Assembly (NCBI RefSeq): GCF_029814935.1
Contig: NZ_CP104582.1
Span: 2,480,001 to 2,544,000, forward strand
From: Pseudomonas sp. GD03919
GTDB lineage: Bacteria > Pseudomonadota > Gammaproteobacteria > Pseudomonadales > Pseudomonadaceae
Reading direction: 5' to 3'
Length of the DNA stretch: 64,000 bases
Position 1 is the first letter of the stretch. Each line of letters opens with the position of its first letter. Below are positions 41,053 through 54,935 of this stretch, one piece after another. Position numbers and translations under genes: made by a program. The notes under the pieces were generated by a model. That model saw nothing but the letters and a program-made list of their open reading frames with translations, was not told the origin of the DNA and searched no databases.

Positions 41053-42973
41053 GTAGGAGGCGGGGTCGCCCCCGCCGTCCTCTCACACCACCGTACGTAC
41101 GGTTCCGTATACGGCGGTTCAGGCCATACGGCTAAGCCGAGTGATCGTATCCAGTATTGACACCAGTCCAAGCGCATCCCAGCGTTTCTTCGGCAGCGCC
41201 TGCCGCAGGTGCAAGGCGCCGGCGTTCCACCAGGGGCCGCGCCCGTTGGTGGCCGACTTCCAGGCCCGCTCCTCCGGTAAGCCCAGCCGCATCAGATTGC
41301 GTGCCCGGGTAACCGGTCGTTTCCAGTGCCGCCACAGCACATTGCGCAGCAACCGCCGCACCCAGCCATCCAGCTCTTCCACAGGCCGCTTGCTCTGGCT
41401 CAGCTTGAAGTAGCTGCTCCAGCCACGCAGAACCGGGTTGAGCCGCTCGATCAGCCAGGTCAGCTGACTACCCCGCCTAGCACGTAGCAGGCTTTTCACC
41501 CGTTCGCGCAGGCGCTGCAGGCTGCTGCCGGCAATCCGCAGTTTCGGCTGCCGGTGCACGGTCATGCCGTAGCCCAGGTAACTGCTGCGCCACGGGCGGA
41601 TGACCTGGCTCTTGGCCCGGTTCAACCGCAACCGCAGCCGCTGCTCCAGGAAACGCTCCAGACTGGCCAGCACCCGCTCGCCCGCCTGCCGACTGCGGAC
41701 GTAGACGTTCGCGTCGTCGGCATAGCGCACGAAGCGATGGCCGCGCCGGCTCAGCTCCTGGTCCAGCTCGTTCAGCAGGATGTTCGAGAGCAGGGGCGAG
41801 AGCGGCCCGCCTTGCGGCGTGCCTTCTCGTCGCAGGCTCACGAGCCCACCCGCCATGACACCGGCTTCCAGGTAGCGCCGAACCAGCCGCCGCACACGCG
41901 GGTCTTCGACCTGACGCGCCAGCAGATCCATCAGCAGATCGTGGTCGACCCGGTCGAAGAATTTCTCCAGGTCCAGTTCCACGCTCCAGCGATAGCCCGA
42001 CGCCACATGGGCGCGGGCCATTTCGATGGCCTGGTGCGCGCTGCGCCCCGGACGAAAGCCGTAGCTGAAGTCCGAGAACAGCGGTTCGAAAAGCGGCGTC
42101 AGTTGCTGCAGCAGCGCCTGCTGGATCAGGCGATCCAGCACGCTGGGTATCCCCAGCGTTCTGACCCCGCCCTCGGGCTTGGGAATGTTCACCGCACGGA
42201 CGCCGTGCGGCTGGTATTCACCCGTCTGCAGCCGCTCCCGCAGGGACGGCCAATACTGCTTCAGGTAGCCCGCGAGTTCGTCCACCGACAGGCCATCGGC
42301 CCCCGGTGCGCCCCGGTTGTTCACCACCCGTCGATACGCACGCCTCAGGTTCGCCGGCGACAGCACCCGCTCCATCAGCGCGTTCGGCTCCGCTTTCGTC
42401 CACGTTACAGACGCCATCGGTGTCTGCGCACTGTCAGCCGGCATGCGCGGATTCCGTCCACCATGCCGGGGAACAGCCTTCCCCTGGGGGGAAGCTTCTG
42501 CGGTTCGACATCCCATGAGACTCCAACGCCTACCGGCGGTATGACCTGTTCGGCCCTTGGTGACGTGGTTGCTCGTCACTTACTACGGCCTTGGCTGACT
42601 TCTGCACGCCCATCCCGTCGCCTCTCGACGCCCGGTAGCCCAGCGGCAAACATGCAGATCTCCCAGGGTAATTCGCGCGACCTTCCGGCTTATGCCTGGC
42701 GGATCTACGTCGTAGCGTGCCGTGCAAGTACCGGGCTTTGACGAATTGGGCCGTCTCACCCCGCTACGCCGCCTCCATCCGCTTCCTGTTCGTCAGGCCA
42801 GCCATTTGCTTCCGGCTTCCTTCAGATTCGCAGTCACCCGCGACACCCTTGCCTTCCGCTAGCACTTCCCCTTGCCGGGCGTGCAGAGGACTTTCACCTC
42901 CAAGTCGTCCGGTTCACCACCACAGTGAACCGAACAGCGCCAGTCACGGCGCTACGCGCCATGCCTGGCGCAC
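41053..42973 (-). mobile_element. Group II intron with reverse transcriptase
   Basis: Read on the minus strand, the element starts GTGCGCC at 42973, a normal group II 5' end. It ends in a domain V-like hairpin (GAACCGCCGTATACGG ... CCGTACGTACGGTGG) and a domain VI hairpin finishing CTCCTAC at about 41053. Length about 1.92 kb with the RT gene in the domain IV position. Its 5' end is 5 bases past the hairpin of the icd terminator. Insertion behind a rho-independent terminator is the habit of bacterial class C introns, so class C is likely but not proved. Ends are estimated to within a few bases. Confidence 0.85.
41119..42579 (-). CDS. ltrA: Group II intron reverse transcriptase/maturase
   Basis: Up to 486 residues. 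RT blocks are clear: IPKPEGGVRTLGIPSVLDRL, YGFRPGRSAHQAI, ELDLEKFFDRVDHDLL, GTPQGGPLSPLLSNILLNELD and the catalytic VRYADDANVY. The maturase X domain (LRGWSSYFKLSQSKRPVEELDGWVRR, the GIIM region) follows. No HNH endonuclease is evident, consistent with class C. Start uncertain: Met codons at about residues 22 and 46 are alternatives. The frame appears intact, so the intron could still be active. Confidence 0.93.
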   Translation of the reverse strand: MTSNHVTKGRTGHTAGRRWSLMGCRTAEASPQGKAVPRHGGRNPRMPADSAQTPMASVTWTKAEPNALMERVLSPANLRRAYRRVVNNRGAPGADGLSVDELAGYLKQYWPSLRERLQTGEYQPHGVRAVNIPKPEGGVRTLGIPSVLDRLIQQALLQQLTPLFEPLFSDFSYGFRPGRSAHQAIEMARAHVASGYRWSVELDLEKFFDRVDHDLLMDLLARQVEDPRVRRLVRRYLEAGVMAGGLVSLRREGTPQGGPLSPLLSNILLNELDQELSRRGHRFVRYADDANVYVRSRQAGERVLASLERFLEQRLRLRLNRAKSQVIRPWRSSYLGYGMTVHRQPKLRIAGSSLQRLRERVKSLLRARRGSQLTWLIERLNPVLRGWSSYFKLSQSKRPVEELDGWVRRLLRNVLWRHWKRPVTRARNLMRLGLPEERAWKSATNGRGPWWNAGALHLRQALPKKRWDALGLVSILDTITRLSRMA

Positions 42974-42978
42974 CCATG

Positions 42979-43009
42979 AAAAGGCCGGTCATTTGACCGG
43001 CCTTTTTTT
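42979..43009. terminator. Bidirectional terminator originally shared by icd and cspD
   Basis: AAAAGGCCGGTCA at 42979-42991 and complement TGACCGGCCTTTT at 42994-43006 with a TT loop and flanking A/T runs. It terminates icd (minus); the cspD side is now cut off by the intron. Confidence 0.9.
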
Positions 43010-43031
43010 CACGCTTCGATCAGAGAAGTGG

Positions 43032-44288
<1,257 letters not shown>

Positions 44289-44646
44289 GCTGGACTCCAT
44301 CTTGTGGTTAGACAGTGCACTCCCGAGAGTAGCGCAAACCACGAACCACAGACACATGTGCAAAGGTCTTATTCAACAGGGCATTCTGCGACGAGGCGTC
44401 GCAGTGGTATACTGCTTAGGTGACTAACGAGTCATAAGGGGCAGCCTGCCTGAACCAGGCAGCAACCTCTTGCAACCGGTAAACGGCCACCACTGTCTGC
44501 CGGCTCGAAATGCTCGACACTCTACGGGTGCATCCAACATCACCGCGGCGAGTCCTCGACCCGGCCCCGCCACCATGGGGCCCAGGCACCTACCAGTGCA
44601 GGTCGAGTTTCTATGCGCGCTCAGCAAAGAAGAGAGTTAACGCTAA
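44289..44646. promoter_or_regulatory. Divergent icd-idh promoter region
   Basis: 358 bases between the two isocitrate dehydrogenase genes. A palindrome GCGACGAGGCGTCGC at 44388-44402 precedes TATACT at 44408-44413, which looks like a -10 element reading toward idh. The rest has several GC-rich hairpins. AGAGAG near 44630 is the idh ribosome site. No known operator was identified. Confidence 0.45.
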
Positions 44647-46875
<2,229 letters not shown>

Positions 46876-46893
46876 TAAGGCTTGAGTGTCAAA

Positions 46894-46925
46894 AGAACCC
46901 CGGCCCTGCGCCGGGGTTCTTTTTT
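46894..46925 (+). terminator. Rho-independent terminator after idh
   Basis: AGAACCCCGGC pairs with GCCGGGGTTCT around a short loop, followed by six T. Confidence 0.92.
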
Positions 46926-46997
46926 AAAGCGGAACTTTTGCGAACAGCGCTCACCGCCGCAAAATCCTGCTCATCGACCTTTTTCTGGAGCACCGAA

Positions 46998-47438
46998 ATG
47001 GACTGGCAACCGCATATCACCGTGGCCACGGTGATCGAAGAGAATGGCCGTTTTCTGTTCGTCGAAGAGTTCAAGGCTGGCCGCATGGTGCTCAACCAGC
47101 CCGCCGGACATCTGGAGGCCAATGAGTCGCTGCGCGAAGCCGCACTGCGCGAAACCCTCGAAGAAACCGGCTGGAGCGTGGAGCTGACCGCCCTGCTCGG
47201 CATCTACCTCTATACCGCGCCAAGCAACGGCGTGACCTACCAGCGCGTGTGCTTCAGCGCCCGCCCCGTACACCATGACCCTGAACGTAAACTGGACAGC
47301 GACATCAGCGGCATCACTTGGTTGACCCGTGACGAGCTGGCCGCCCAGCCAGAGCGCTGGCGCAGCGAGCTGGTGCTACGCTGCGTGGACGATTACCTGG
47401 CCGGCATCCATGGCTCTCTGGAGCTGCTGCGTGACTAA
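46998..47438 (+). CDS. nudJ: Nudix hydrolase NudJ
   Basis: 146 residues from the ATG at 46998. The Nudix box is complete: GHLEANESLREAALRETLEE followed by TGW (G-x5-E-x7-R-E-U-x-E-E-x-G-U). NudJ (YmfB) hydrolyses thiamine pyrophosphates and nucleoside di/triphosphates, and is usually encoded just upstream of mnmA, as here. Its TAA touches the left end of a MITE-like element. Confidence 0.92.
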   Translation: MDWQPHITVATVIEENGRFLFVEEFKAGRMVLNQPAGHLEANESLREAALRETLEETGWSVELTALLGIYLYTAPSNGVTYQRVCFSARPVHHDPERKLDSDISGITWLTRDELAAQPERWRSELVLRCVDDYLAGIHGSLELLRD

Positions 47439-47578
47439 CAGGCCGTTGAAAAACGTAGGCGAGGCAGCCAGTGCAAGGCAAAAACAGCCGAAAAAGCGCA
47501 GTTTACGTGTTGTAAATGAGCATTTTGAGGCTGTTTTTAACGCAGCAATGGCAACGCAGGTAGTTTTTCAACGGCCTG
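47439..47578. mobile_element. MITE-like element
   Basis: 140 bases bounded by a perfect 16-base terminal inverted repeat (CAGGCCGTTGAAAAAC and complement), flanked by TAA on the left and CTAA on the right. The interior has no gene and can fold on itself (AAAACAGCC and GGCTGTTTTT). This type of non-autonomous element, mobilised by a transposase elsewhere, is frequent in pseudomonads. Confidence 0.8.
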
Positions 47579-47585
47579 CTAATGC

Positions 47586-47645
47586 GTAGCCCGGATGAAA
47601 TCCGGGGAAGCCTGTCGTGCTCTTCCCGGATTTCATCCGGGCTAC
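47586..47645. repeat. REP-like extragenic palindrome
   Basis: Left arm GTAGCCCGGATGAAATCCGG and onward to 47610 is the complement of 47622-47645 except for one extra G. The core GTAGCCCGGATGAAATCCGG is a recurrent Pseudomonas extragenic repeat. May fold in RNA or mark a REP-transposase target. Confidence 0.8.
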
Positions 47646-47701
47646 GGGTATAGGCTTTCTGGTAAACTCGACAGTTTTTCAGGCTTCACTCGCAGACTCC
47701 C

Positions 47702-48814
47702 ATGCAAGCACCTAACACCCAACGCGTGATCGTCGGCATGTCCGGCGGCGTCGACTCGTCCGTTTCCGCCCTGCTGCTGATGGAGCAGGGTTACCAGGTC
47801 GAAGGCCTGTTCATGAAGAACTGGGACGAAGACGACGGTACCGAATACTGCACCGCCATGGATGACCTGGCCGACGCCCAGGCCGTCTGCGACCGCATCG
47901 GCATCAAGCTGCACACCGCCAACTTCGCCGCCGAATACTGGGACAACGTGTTCGAGCATTTCCTGGCCGAATACAAGGCCGGACGCACGCCGAACCCGGA
48001 CATCCTGTGCAACCGCGAGATCAAGTTCAAAGCCTTCCTCGACTACGCCCTGTCGCTCGGTGCGGATCTGATCGCCACCGGCCACTACGTGCGCCGCCGC
48101 GATATCGACGGCCGCACCGAACTGCTCAAGGGCCTGGACCCGAACAAGGATCAGAGCTACTTCTTGCACGCCGTCGGCGGCGAACAGATCGCCAAGACCC
48201 TGTTCCCGGTCGGCGAGCTGGAAAAACCGCAGGTGCGCGCCATCGCCGAGAAATACGAGCTGGCCACGGCGAAGAAGAAGGACTCCACCGGCATCTGCTT
48301 CATCGGTGAGCGCCGCTTCAGCGATTTCCTCAAGCAGTACCTGCCGGCGCAGCCAGGCGATATCGAAACCACCGAAGGCCAGGTCATTGGCCGTCACCAC
48401 GGCCTGATGTACCACACCATCGGCCAGCGCCAGGGCCTCGGCATCGGCGGCCTCAAGGACGCCAGCGACGATCCCTGGTACGTGCTGCGCAAGGACCTGA
48501 CGCGCAATGTGCTGATCGTCGGCCAGGGCAACGAACACCCCTGGCTGTTCTCCCGCGCCCTGCTCGCCTCGGACATCTACTGGGTCAATCCGATGGATCT
48601 GAGCGCTCCACGCCGCCTCACGGCCAAGGTGCGTTATCGCCAAGACGACCAGAGCTGCACCCTGGAAAAGACCGAGAGCGGCTATCGCGCCGTCTTCGAC
48701 GAGCCGCAGCGCGCCGTTACGCCAGGGCAATCCGTGGTGTTCTACGACGGCGAGGTGTGCCTCGGCGGCGGCGTGATCGAAACCGCAGAAGCCTGGTATG
48801 AGGACGCCCGATGA
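47702..48814 (+). CDS. mnmA: tRNA-specific 2-thiouridylase MnmA
   Basis: 370 residues. PP-loop GMSGGVDSS at the N terminus, catalytic Cys in [14 protein letters not shown] and in [12 protein letters not shown]. Puts sulfur on U34 of Lys, Glu and Gln tRNAs, taking it from TusE. Overlaps hflD by 4 bases. Confidence 0.97.
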   Translation: MQAPNTQRVIVGMSGGVDSSVSALLLMEQGYQVEGLFMKNWDEDDGTEYCTAMDDLADAQAVCDRIGIKLHTANFAAEYWDNVFEHFLAEYKAGRTPNPDILCNREIKFKAFLDYALSLGADLIATGHYVRRRDIDGRTELLKGLDPNKDQSYFLHAVGGEQIAKTLFPVGELEKPQVRAIAEKYELATAKKKDSTGICFIGERRFSDFLKQYLPAQPGDIETTEGQVIGRHHGLMYHTIGQRQGLGIGGLKDASDDPWYVLRKDLTRNVLIVGQGNEHPWLFSRALLASDIYWVNPMDLSAPRRLTAKVRYRQDDQSCTLEKTESGYRAVFDEPQRAVTPGQSVVFYDGEVCLGGGVIETAEAWYEDAR

Positions 48815-49431
48815 CTCCGATGCAGGAACAACTGGTTGCCCTGGGCGCGGTATTCGAAGCCGCCGTGCTGGCCGACAAGATCGCCCGCACCGGCCAGGTC
48901 AGTGAAGCCTCGATGGGCTGCATGCTCGGCAGTCTGCTGGTGCGCGATCCGAAAACCACACTGGACGTGTACGGTGGTGACGACCTCAACCTGCGTGATG
49001 GCTATCGCGCCCTGATCAGCTCGCTGGAACGCAATCCATCCGCCCTGCAGCGTGAACCACTGCGCTATGCACTGGCGATGATCGGTCTGGAGCGACAACT
49101 GGACAAGCGTGGCGACATGCTGCAGATCATGGGCAGCCGGCTGGATCAGATCCAGCAACAGGTCGAGCATTTCGGCCTGGTGCACGACAATGTCATCGCC
49201 GCCTGCGGCGGCCTCTATCAGGACACCATCAGCACCTTCCGCCAGCGCATCCAGGTGCACGGCGACATGCGCTTTCTGCAGCAACCGAACAATGCGGCGA
49301 AAATCCGCGCCCTGCTGCTTGCCGGCATCCGCTCGGCGCGCCTCTGGCGTCAGCTCGGCGGCCACCGCTGGCAGTTGGTGTTCAGTCGCGGCAAGCTGCT
49401 CAAAGCGCTCTACGACATGACGCGAAACTGA
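48811..49431 (+). CDS. hflD: High frequency lysogenization protein HflD homologue
   Basis: 206 residues, ATGA overlap with mnmA, the conserved mnmA-hflD-purB neighbourhood. Mostly alpha-helical ([25 protein letters not shown]). In E. coli it is a membrane-associated protein that binds lambda CII; its native role is unclear. Confidence 0.92.
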   Translation: MTPMQEQLVALGAVFEAAVLADKIARTGQVSEASMGCMLGSLLVRDPKTTLDVYGGDDLNLRDGYRALISSLERNPSALQREPLRYALAMIGLERQLDKRGDMLQIMGSRLDQIQQQVEHFGLVHDNVIAACGGLYQDTISTFRQRIQVHGDMRFLQQPNNAAKIRALLLAGIRSARLWRQLGGHRWQLVFSRGKLLKALYDMTRN

Positions 49432-49433
49432 CC

Positions 49434-50297
49434 ATGGAGCCCGCCAGCCGCAGCGTCAAACCCCTTCAGGGTGCCCTGCTGCTGGCGCTCTCGGCGCTGC
49501 TGTTCGCCTTCACCGGAGTCGGCATCCGCGAGATTTCCGTCAGCGTCAACAACGAGTCGGTGGTGTTCTTCCGCAACCTGGTCGGCGTGCTGTTCTTTCT
49601 GCCGCTGCTATTGGTGCGTGGCGTCCGCCCGTTGCGCACGACTCGCCTAAAATCCCACCTGTGGCGCACCACCTATGGCCTGGCAGCGATGTACTGCTTC
49701 TTCTACGCCATCGCCCACCTGCCACTGGCCGACGCCATGCTGTTCACCTATTCGGCCCCCGTCTTCACTCCGCTGATCGCGCATATCTGGCTCAAGGAGC
49801 CACTGACTCGACGCATGCTGATCAGCAGCCTGATCGGCCTGTGCGGGGTACTGCTGGTGGCCAAGCCTAGCAGCGCTCTGTTCGAGGGGCCCGCCCTGTT
49901 TGGCCTGGCCGCCAGCCTACTGGCCGCATTCGCCTTCGTCTCCATCCGCGAAATGAGCGACAGCGAGCCTGCCACACGCATCGTCTTCTATTTCTCGCTG
50001 TTTTCCGCGCTGTTCTCCGCCATTCCGCTGACCTGGAACTGGCAACCGCTCGATGCCACGCAACTGTGCTGGCTGCTGGGCATCGGCCTGCTGGCCACCG
50101 CCAGCCAGGTGATCATGTCACGCGCCTACGGCCTGGCGCCGCCGGGACTGATCGGCCCGGTCGCCTACCTGGCCATCGTCTTCGCCGGCCTCATCGCCTG
50201 GCTGCTTTGGGGCGAGACGCCAGACACCTTGTCACTGCTCGGTGCGGCGCTGATCTTTGCCGCCAGTCTGTTATCGGTCGCAAGACGCAGGGCATAG
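49434..50297 (+). CDS. EamA/DMT superfamily permease
   Basis: 287 residues with ten hydrophobic helices in two EamA repeats (about 10-135 and 150-280). It follows hflD by 2 bases. Exporters of metabolites, amino acids or drugs belong here; substrate unknown. It is inserted between hflD and purB, which are often adjacent. Confidence 0.88.
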   Translation: MEPASRSVKPLQGALLLALSALLFAFTGVGIREISVSVNNESVVFFRNLVGVLFFLPLLLVRGVRPLRTTRLKSHLWRTTYGLAAMYCFFYAIAHLPLADAMLFTYSAPVFTPLIAHIWLKEPLTRRMLISSLIGLCGVLLVAKPSSALFEGPALFGLAASLLAAFAFVSIREMSDSEPATRIVFYFSLFSALFSAIPLTWNWQPLDATQLCWLLGIGLLATASQVIMSRAYGLAPPGLIGPVAYLAIVFAGLIAWLLWGETPDTLSLLGAALIFAASLLSVARRRA

Positions 50298-50325
50298 GCG
50301 GCCAAGCTCTGGTTTTCATGTATGA

Positions 50326-51816
<1,491 letters not shown>

Positions 51817-51834
51817 GCGCGATCAGCCTCGAGG

Positions 51835-51864
51835 ACGCCCGGCTGAGCCGGGCGTTTTTGTTTT
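51835..51864 (+). terminator. Rho-independent terminator after purB
   Basis: ACGCCCGGCT / AGCCGGGCGT stem with a short loop and TTTTTGTTTT tail. Confidence 0.9.
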
Positions 51865-51894
51865 AAGGTTTTTATCTATTTCAAGGGCTTACTG

Positions 51895-53061
51895 ATGAAT
51901 CCTGATACTCCGCTGCAATTGCTGGGTGGCCTCACAGCCCGTGAATTTTTGCGCGACTACTGGCAGAAGAAACCGCTGCTGGTACGCCAGGCCATTCCCG
52001 ACTTCGAAAGCCCGATCAGCCCCGACGAACTGGCCGGCCTGGCGCTGGAAGAGGAAGTCGAATCACGCCTGGTGATCGAGCACGGTGAGCGCCCCTGGGA
52101 ACTGCAGCGCGGCCCGTTCAACGAGGACAGCTTCCAGGACCTGCCCGAGCGCGACTGGACGCTGCTGGTACAGGCCGTCGACCAGTTCGTCCCGGAAGTG
52201 GCCGAACTGCTGGAAGACTTCAAGTTCCTGCCCAAGTGGCGCATCGATGATCTGATGATCAGCTTCGCTGCCCCCGGCGGCGGCGTTGGCCCGCATTTCG
52301 ACAACTACGACGTATTCCTGCTGCAGGCCCACGGCCATCGCCGCTGGCAGATTGGCCAGATGTGCGATGCCGACAGCCCGCTGCTCCCCCACGCCGATCT
52401 GAAGATCCTGGCCCAATTCGAACCAACCGATGAATGGGTGTTGGCACCCGGCGACATGCTTTACCTGCCGCCCTGCCTCGCCCACTGTGGCACCGCTGAG
52501 GATGATTGCATGACCTATTCCGTGGGCTTCCGCGCGCCGAGCGCCGCCGAAGTACTGACCCATTTCACTGATTTCCTCGGCCAGTTCCTGCCCGACGAAG
52601 AGCGTTACAGCGATGCCGACATCCAGCCGAGCGAGGATCCCAACCAGATCCAGCGCGACGCTCTGGAGCGACTCAAGGCCCTGCTCAACGAACACATGAG
52701 CGACGAGCGCCTGCTGATGACCTGGTTCGGCCAGTTCATGACCGAGCCCAAGTACCCGGAACTGGTTGCCGGCATCGAGATCGAGGAAGAAGACTTCCTC
52801 GGCGCCCTGGAAGGCGGCGCGATCATCATCCGCAACCCCAGCGCGCGCATGGCTTGGTCGGAAGTGGGTGAAGACCTGGTGCTGTTCGCCAGCGGCCAGA
52901 GCCGCCTGGTTTCGGCACACCTGCGTGAGCTGCTGAAACTGATCTGCAGCGCCGATGCGTTACATGTGGAAAACCTCGGCGCCTGGCTGGCCGACGACGA
53001 GGGGCGTACCCTGCTATGGGAACTGGTCAAGCAAGGCAGCCTGGGATTTGCCGATGAGTGA
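51895..53061 (+). CDS. roxA: Ribosomal protein uL16 3-hydroxylase (RoxA/YcfD)
   Basis: 388 residues, JmjC/cupin 2-oxoglutarate oxygenase. The iron-binding HxD is in GVGPHFDNYDVFLLQ, and the distal His in LPPCLAHCGTAEDD. Hydroxylates an Arg of ribosomal protein L16. C-terminal dimerisation and winged-helix parts follow. Overlaps the GNAT gene by 8 bases. Confidence 0.93.
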   Translation: MNPDTPLQLLGGLTAREFLRDYWQKKPLLVRQAIPDFESPISPDELAGLALEEEVESRLVIEHGERPWELQRGPFNEDSFQDLPERDWTLLVQAVDQFVPEVAELLEDFKFLPKWRIDDLMISFAAPGGGVGPHFDNYDVFLLQAHGHRRWQIGQMCDADSPLLPHADLKILAQFEPTDEWVLAPGDMLYLPPCLAHCGTAEDDCMTYSVGFRAPSAAEVLTHFTDFLGQFLPDEERYSDADIQPSEDPNQIQRDALERLKALLNEHMSDERLLMTWFGQFMTEPKYPELVAGIEIEEEDFLGALEGGAIIIRNPSARMAWSEVGEDLVLFASGQSRLVSAHLRELLKLICSADALHVENLGAWLADDEGRTLLWELVKQGSLGFADE

Positions 53062-53479
53062 TATCACTGTCCGTCTCGCCGACTGGCATAGGGACAATGC
53101 CGAGCTGCGCCGCATCCGCGACAGCGTGTTCGTCGCCGAGCAATCGGTACCACCGGAGCTGGAATGGGACGCCGAGGATACCGATGCCGTGCACTTTCTC
53201 GCCGAAGAAGGTGACTATCCGGTTGGCACCGCACGCCTGCTGCCCGACGGCCATATCGGTCGCGTTTCGGTGCTCAAGGACTGGCGCGGCCTGAAAGTGG
53301 GCGAAAAACTGATGCAGGCGGTGATTGCCGAAGCGGAAAAACGCGGCCTGCATCAGCAAATGCTCACCGCTCAGGTGCACGCCACGCCGTTCTATGAAAG
53401 GCTAGGCTTCAGGATTGTCAGCGACGAGTACCTCGACGCCGGCATACCGCACGTGGATATGGTGCGCAGCAGCCAGTAG
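53054..53479 (+). CDS. GNAT family N-acetyltransferase
   Basis: 141 residues from the ATG at 53054. Begins MSDITVRLADWHRDNAELRRIR; acetyl-CoA motif A is RVSVLKDWRGLKVGEKLM, and FYERLGFRIVSDEYLDAGIPHVDM is close to the ElaA/YjcF subgroup. Substrate unknown. Cotranscribed with the ribosomal oxygenase and next gene. Confidence 0.88.
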   Translation: MSDITVRLADWHRDNAELRRIRDSVFVAEQSVPPELEWDAEDTDAVHFLAEEGDYPVGTARLLPDGHIGRVSVLKDWRGLKVGEKLMQAVIAEAEKRGLHQQMLTAQVHATPFYERLGFRIVSDEYLDAGIPHVDMVRSSQ

Positions 53480-53487
53480 AGACCGAA

Positions 53488-54129
53488 ATGAACGACAAAG
53501 ACGCCCCGGTCGAACCGATCGATACGCCAGATCCCATTGAACTGGCGGCCATCGAATTCGAGTCGCCGGGGCGTTTTGCCGTGCACAACCCCGAACCCAT
53601 CACGCCGGATGCGGCGCAATGGGAGCCGGCCCCGTTCATACTCGGCCAGCACGAGCATCTGGAGCGTTTCAGCCAGCCCCAGCAGGCTCGCGCCCACATC
53701 CTGGCGCTGATCCAGCAAGCCCAGCGCAGCCTGTGCCTGTACAGCGATGACCTGGAGCCCTGGCTCTATCACCACAGCAGCGTGCAACAGGCCTGCACCC
53801 GGTTCCTGCTGAGCAGCCCGCGGGCGCGCCTGCGCATCCTGTTGCGCGACCAGACTCGCGCCGTGAAGGAAGGCCATCGTCTGCTCGCGCTGTCACGCCG
53901 ACTGTCCTCCAACCTGCATATCCGCAAGCTCAACCCGGACTACGCCAACGAGGAACTGGCCTACCTGATTGCCGATGACAGAGGCCTGTTCCTGCGGCCT
54001 GAACTCGATCAACAATCCGGCTACACCCTATACAACGACCCGGCGCGCGTGCGCCAACGGCAGACCCAGTTCGACCAGGCCTGGGATACCAGCATCACCG
54101 ATCCTGATTTGCGGAGCTTTCTGCTATGA
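53488..54129 (+). CDS. Conserved Pseudomonas protein, phospholipase D-like fold possible
   Basis: 213 residues. The first 45 are acidic and Pro-rich. A globular part follows with LIQQAQRSLCLYSDDLEPWLY (about 75-95) and RARLRILLRDQTRAVKEGHRL, the spacing seen in PLD-like/DUF7931 proteins sometimes annotated as acetyltransferase-related. No HKD motif is visible, so no catalytic claim. It overlaps the next gene by 4 bases. Confidence 0.75.
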   Translation: MNDKDAPVEPIDTPDPIELAAIEFESPGRFAVHNPEPITPDAAQWEPAPFILGQHEHLERFSQPQQARAHILALIQQAQRSLCLYSDDLEPWLYHHSSVQQACTRFLLSSPRARLRILLRDQTRAVKEGHRLLALSRRLSSNLHIRKLNPDYANEELAYLIADDRGLFLRPELDQQSGYTLYNDPARVRQRQTQFDQAWDTSITDPDLRSFLL

Positions 54130-54935
54130 CCCTGCGCACGCTGTTCGCCGCCCTGATGTTGAGCCTGTGTCTGCCCCTGCAGGCAGCCACCGAGGTGATC
54201 CCATTGAACTACCGCACAGCCGACGAAATGCTTGGCGTGGTTCAGTCGATGCTCGGCAACGAGGGCAAGGTCAGCGCCTATGGCAACCAACTGATCGTCA
54301 ATGCGTCACCAGCCAAGATCGGCGAGGTGCGCGTGCTGTTGCAACAACTCGACACCCGTCCACGTCGCCTGCTGATCACCGTGGAGAGCGCCGACAGCAA
54401 TTACCAGAACGACCGCGGCTATCGCGCCGATGGCACGCTCAGCGCCGGTAATGCCGAGGTTCAGGTCGGCCGCGGCGAAGTGAACGGCCGCGACCAGGTG
54501 CGCATCATCCGCCGCAGCACCGACAGCCGTGGCGGTGGCACCCAGCAGGTACAGGCCACCGAAGGTTATCCGGCGCTGATCCAGGTCGGCCAGAGCGTGC
54601 CACTGACCACCACCCGTAGCGGCCCTTACGGCCAGGTCTACCAGGACACCCAGTACCGTGACGTCACCCGCGGTTTCTACGTGACGGCCAGCCACACCGG
54701 CGAGTTGGTGCACGTTTCCATCAGCAGCCAGCGTGACCGCGTCAGCAACAGCCGCCCTGGCGTGATCGACGTGCAGAGTACCGATACCCGTGTCAGCGGT
54801 CGCCTGGGCGAATGGATCACCCTCGGTGGGGTCAGCGAGCAAACCAGTTCCAGCGGCCGCGATGTACTGCGCAGGCACACTACCCAGGGACGTGAAGACA
54901 TGTCGCTACGCCTCAAGGTCGAAGCGCTCGACTAA
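54126..54935 (+). CDS. Secretin-like N-domain protein, periplasmic
   Basis: 269 residues. Signal peptide MTLRTLFAALMLSLCLPLQA, then a secretin N1/NolW-type domain (VIPLNYRTADEMLGVVQSML, YGNQLIVNASPAKIGEVRVLLQQLD). The C-terminal half is Ser/Thr/Gly rich and resembles part of a secretin beta region (TEGYPALIQVGQSVPLT). It is too short to form a full secretin pore. Function unknown; the order RoxA-GNAT-this pair recurs in pseudomonads as far as I recall. Confidence 0.8.
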   Translation: MTLRTLFAALMLSLCLPLQAATEVIPLNYRTADEMLGVVQSMLGNEGKVSAYGNQLIVNASPAKIGEVRVLLQQLDTRPRRLLITVESADSNYQNDRGYRADGTLSAGNAEVQVGRGEVNGRDQVRIIRRSTDSRGGGTQQVQATEGYPALIQVGQSVPLTTTRSGPYGQVYQDTQYRDVTRGFYVTASHTGELVHVSISSQRDRVSNSRPGVIDVQSTDTRVSGRLGEWITLGGVSEQTSSSGRDVLRRHTTQGREDMSLRLKVEALD

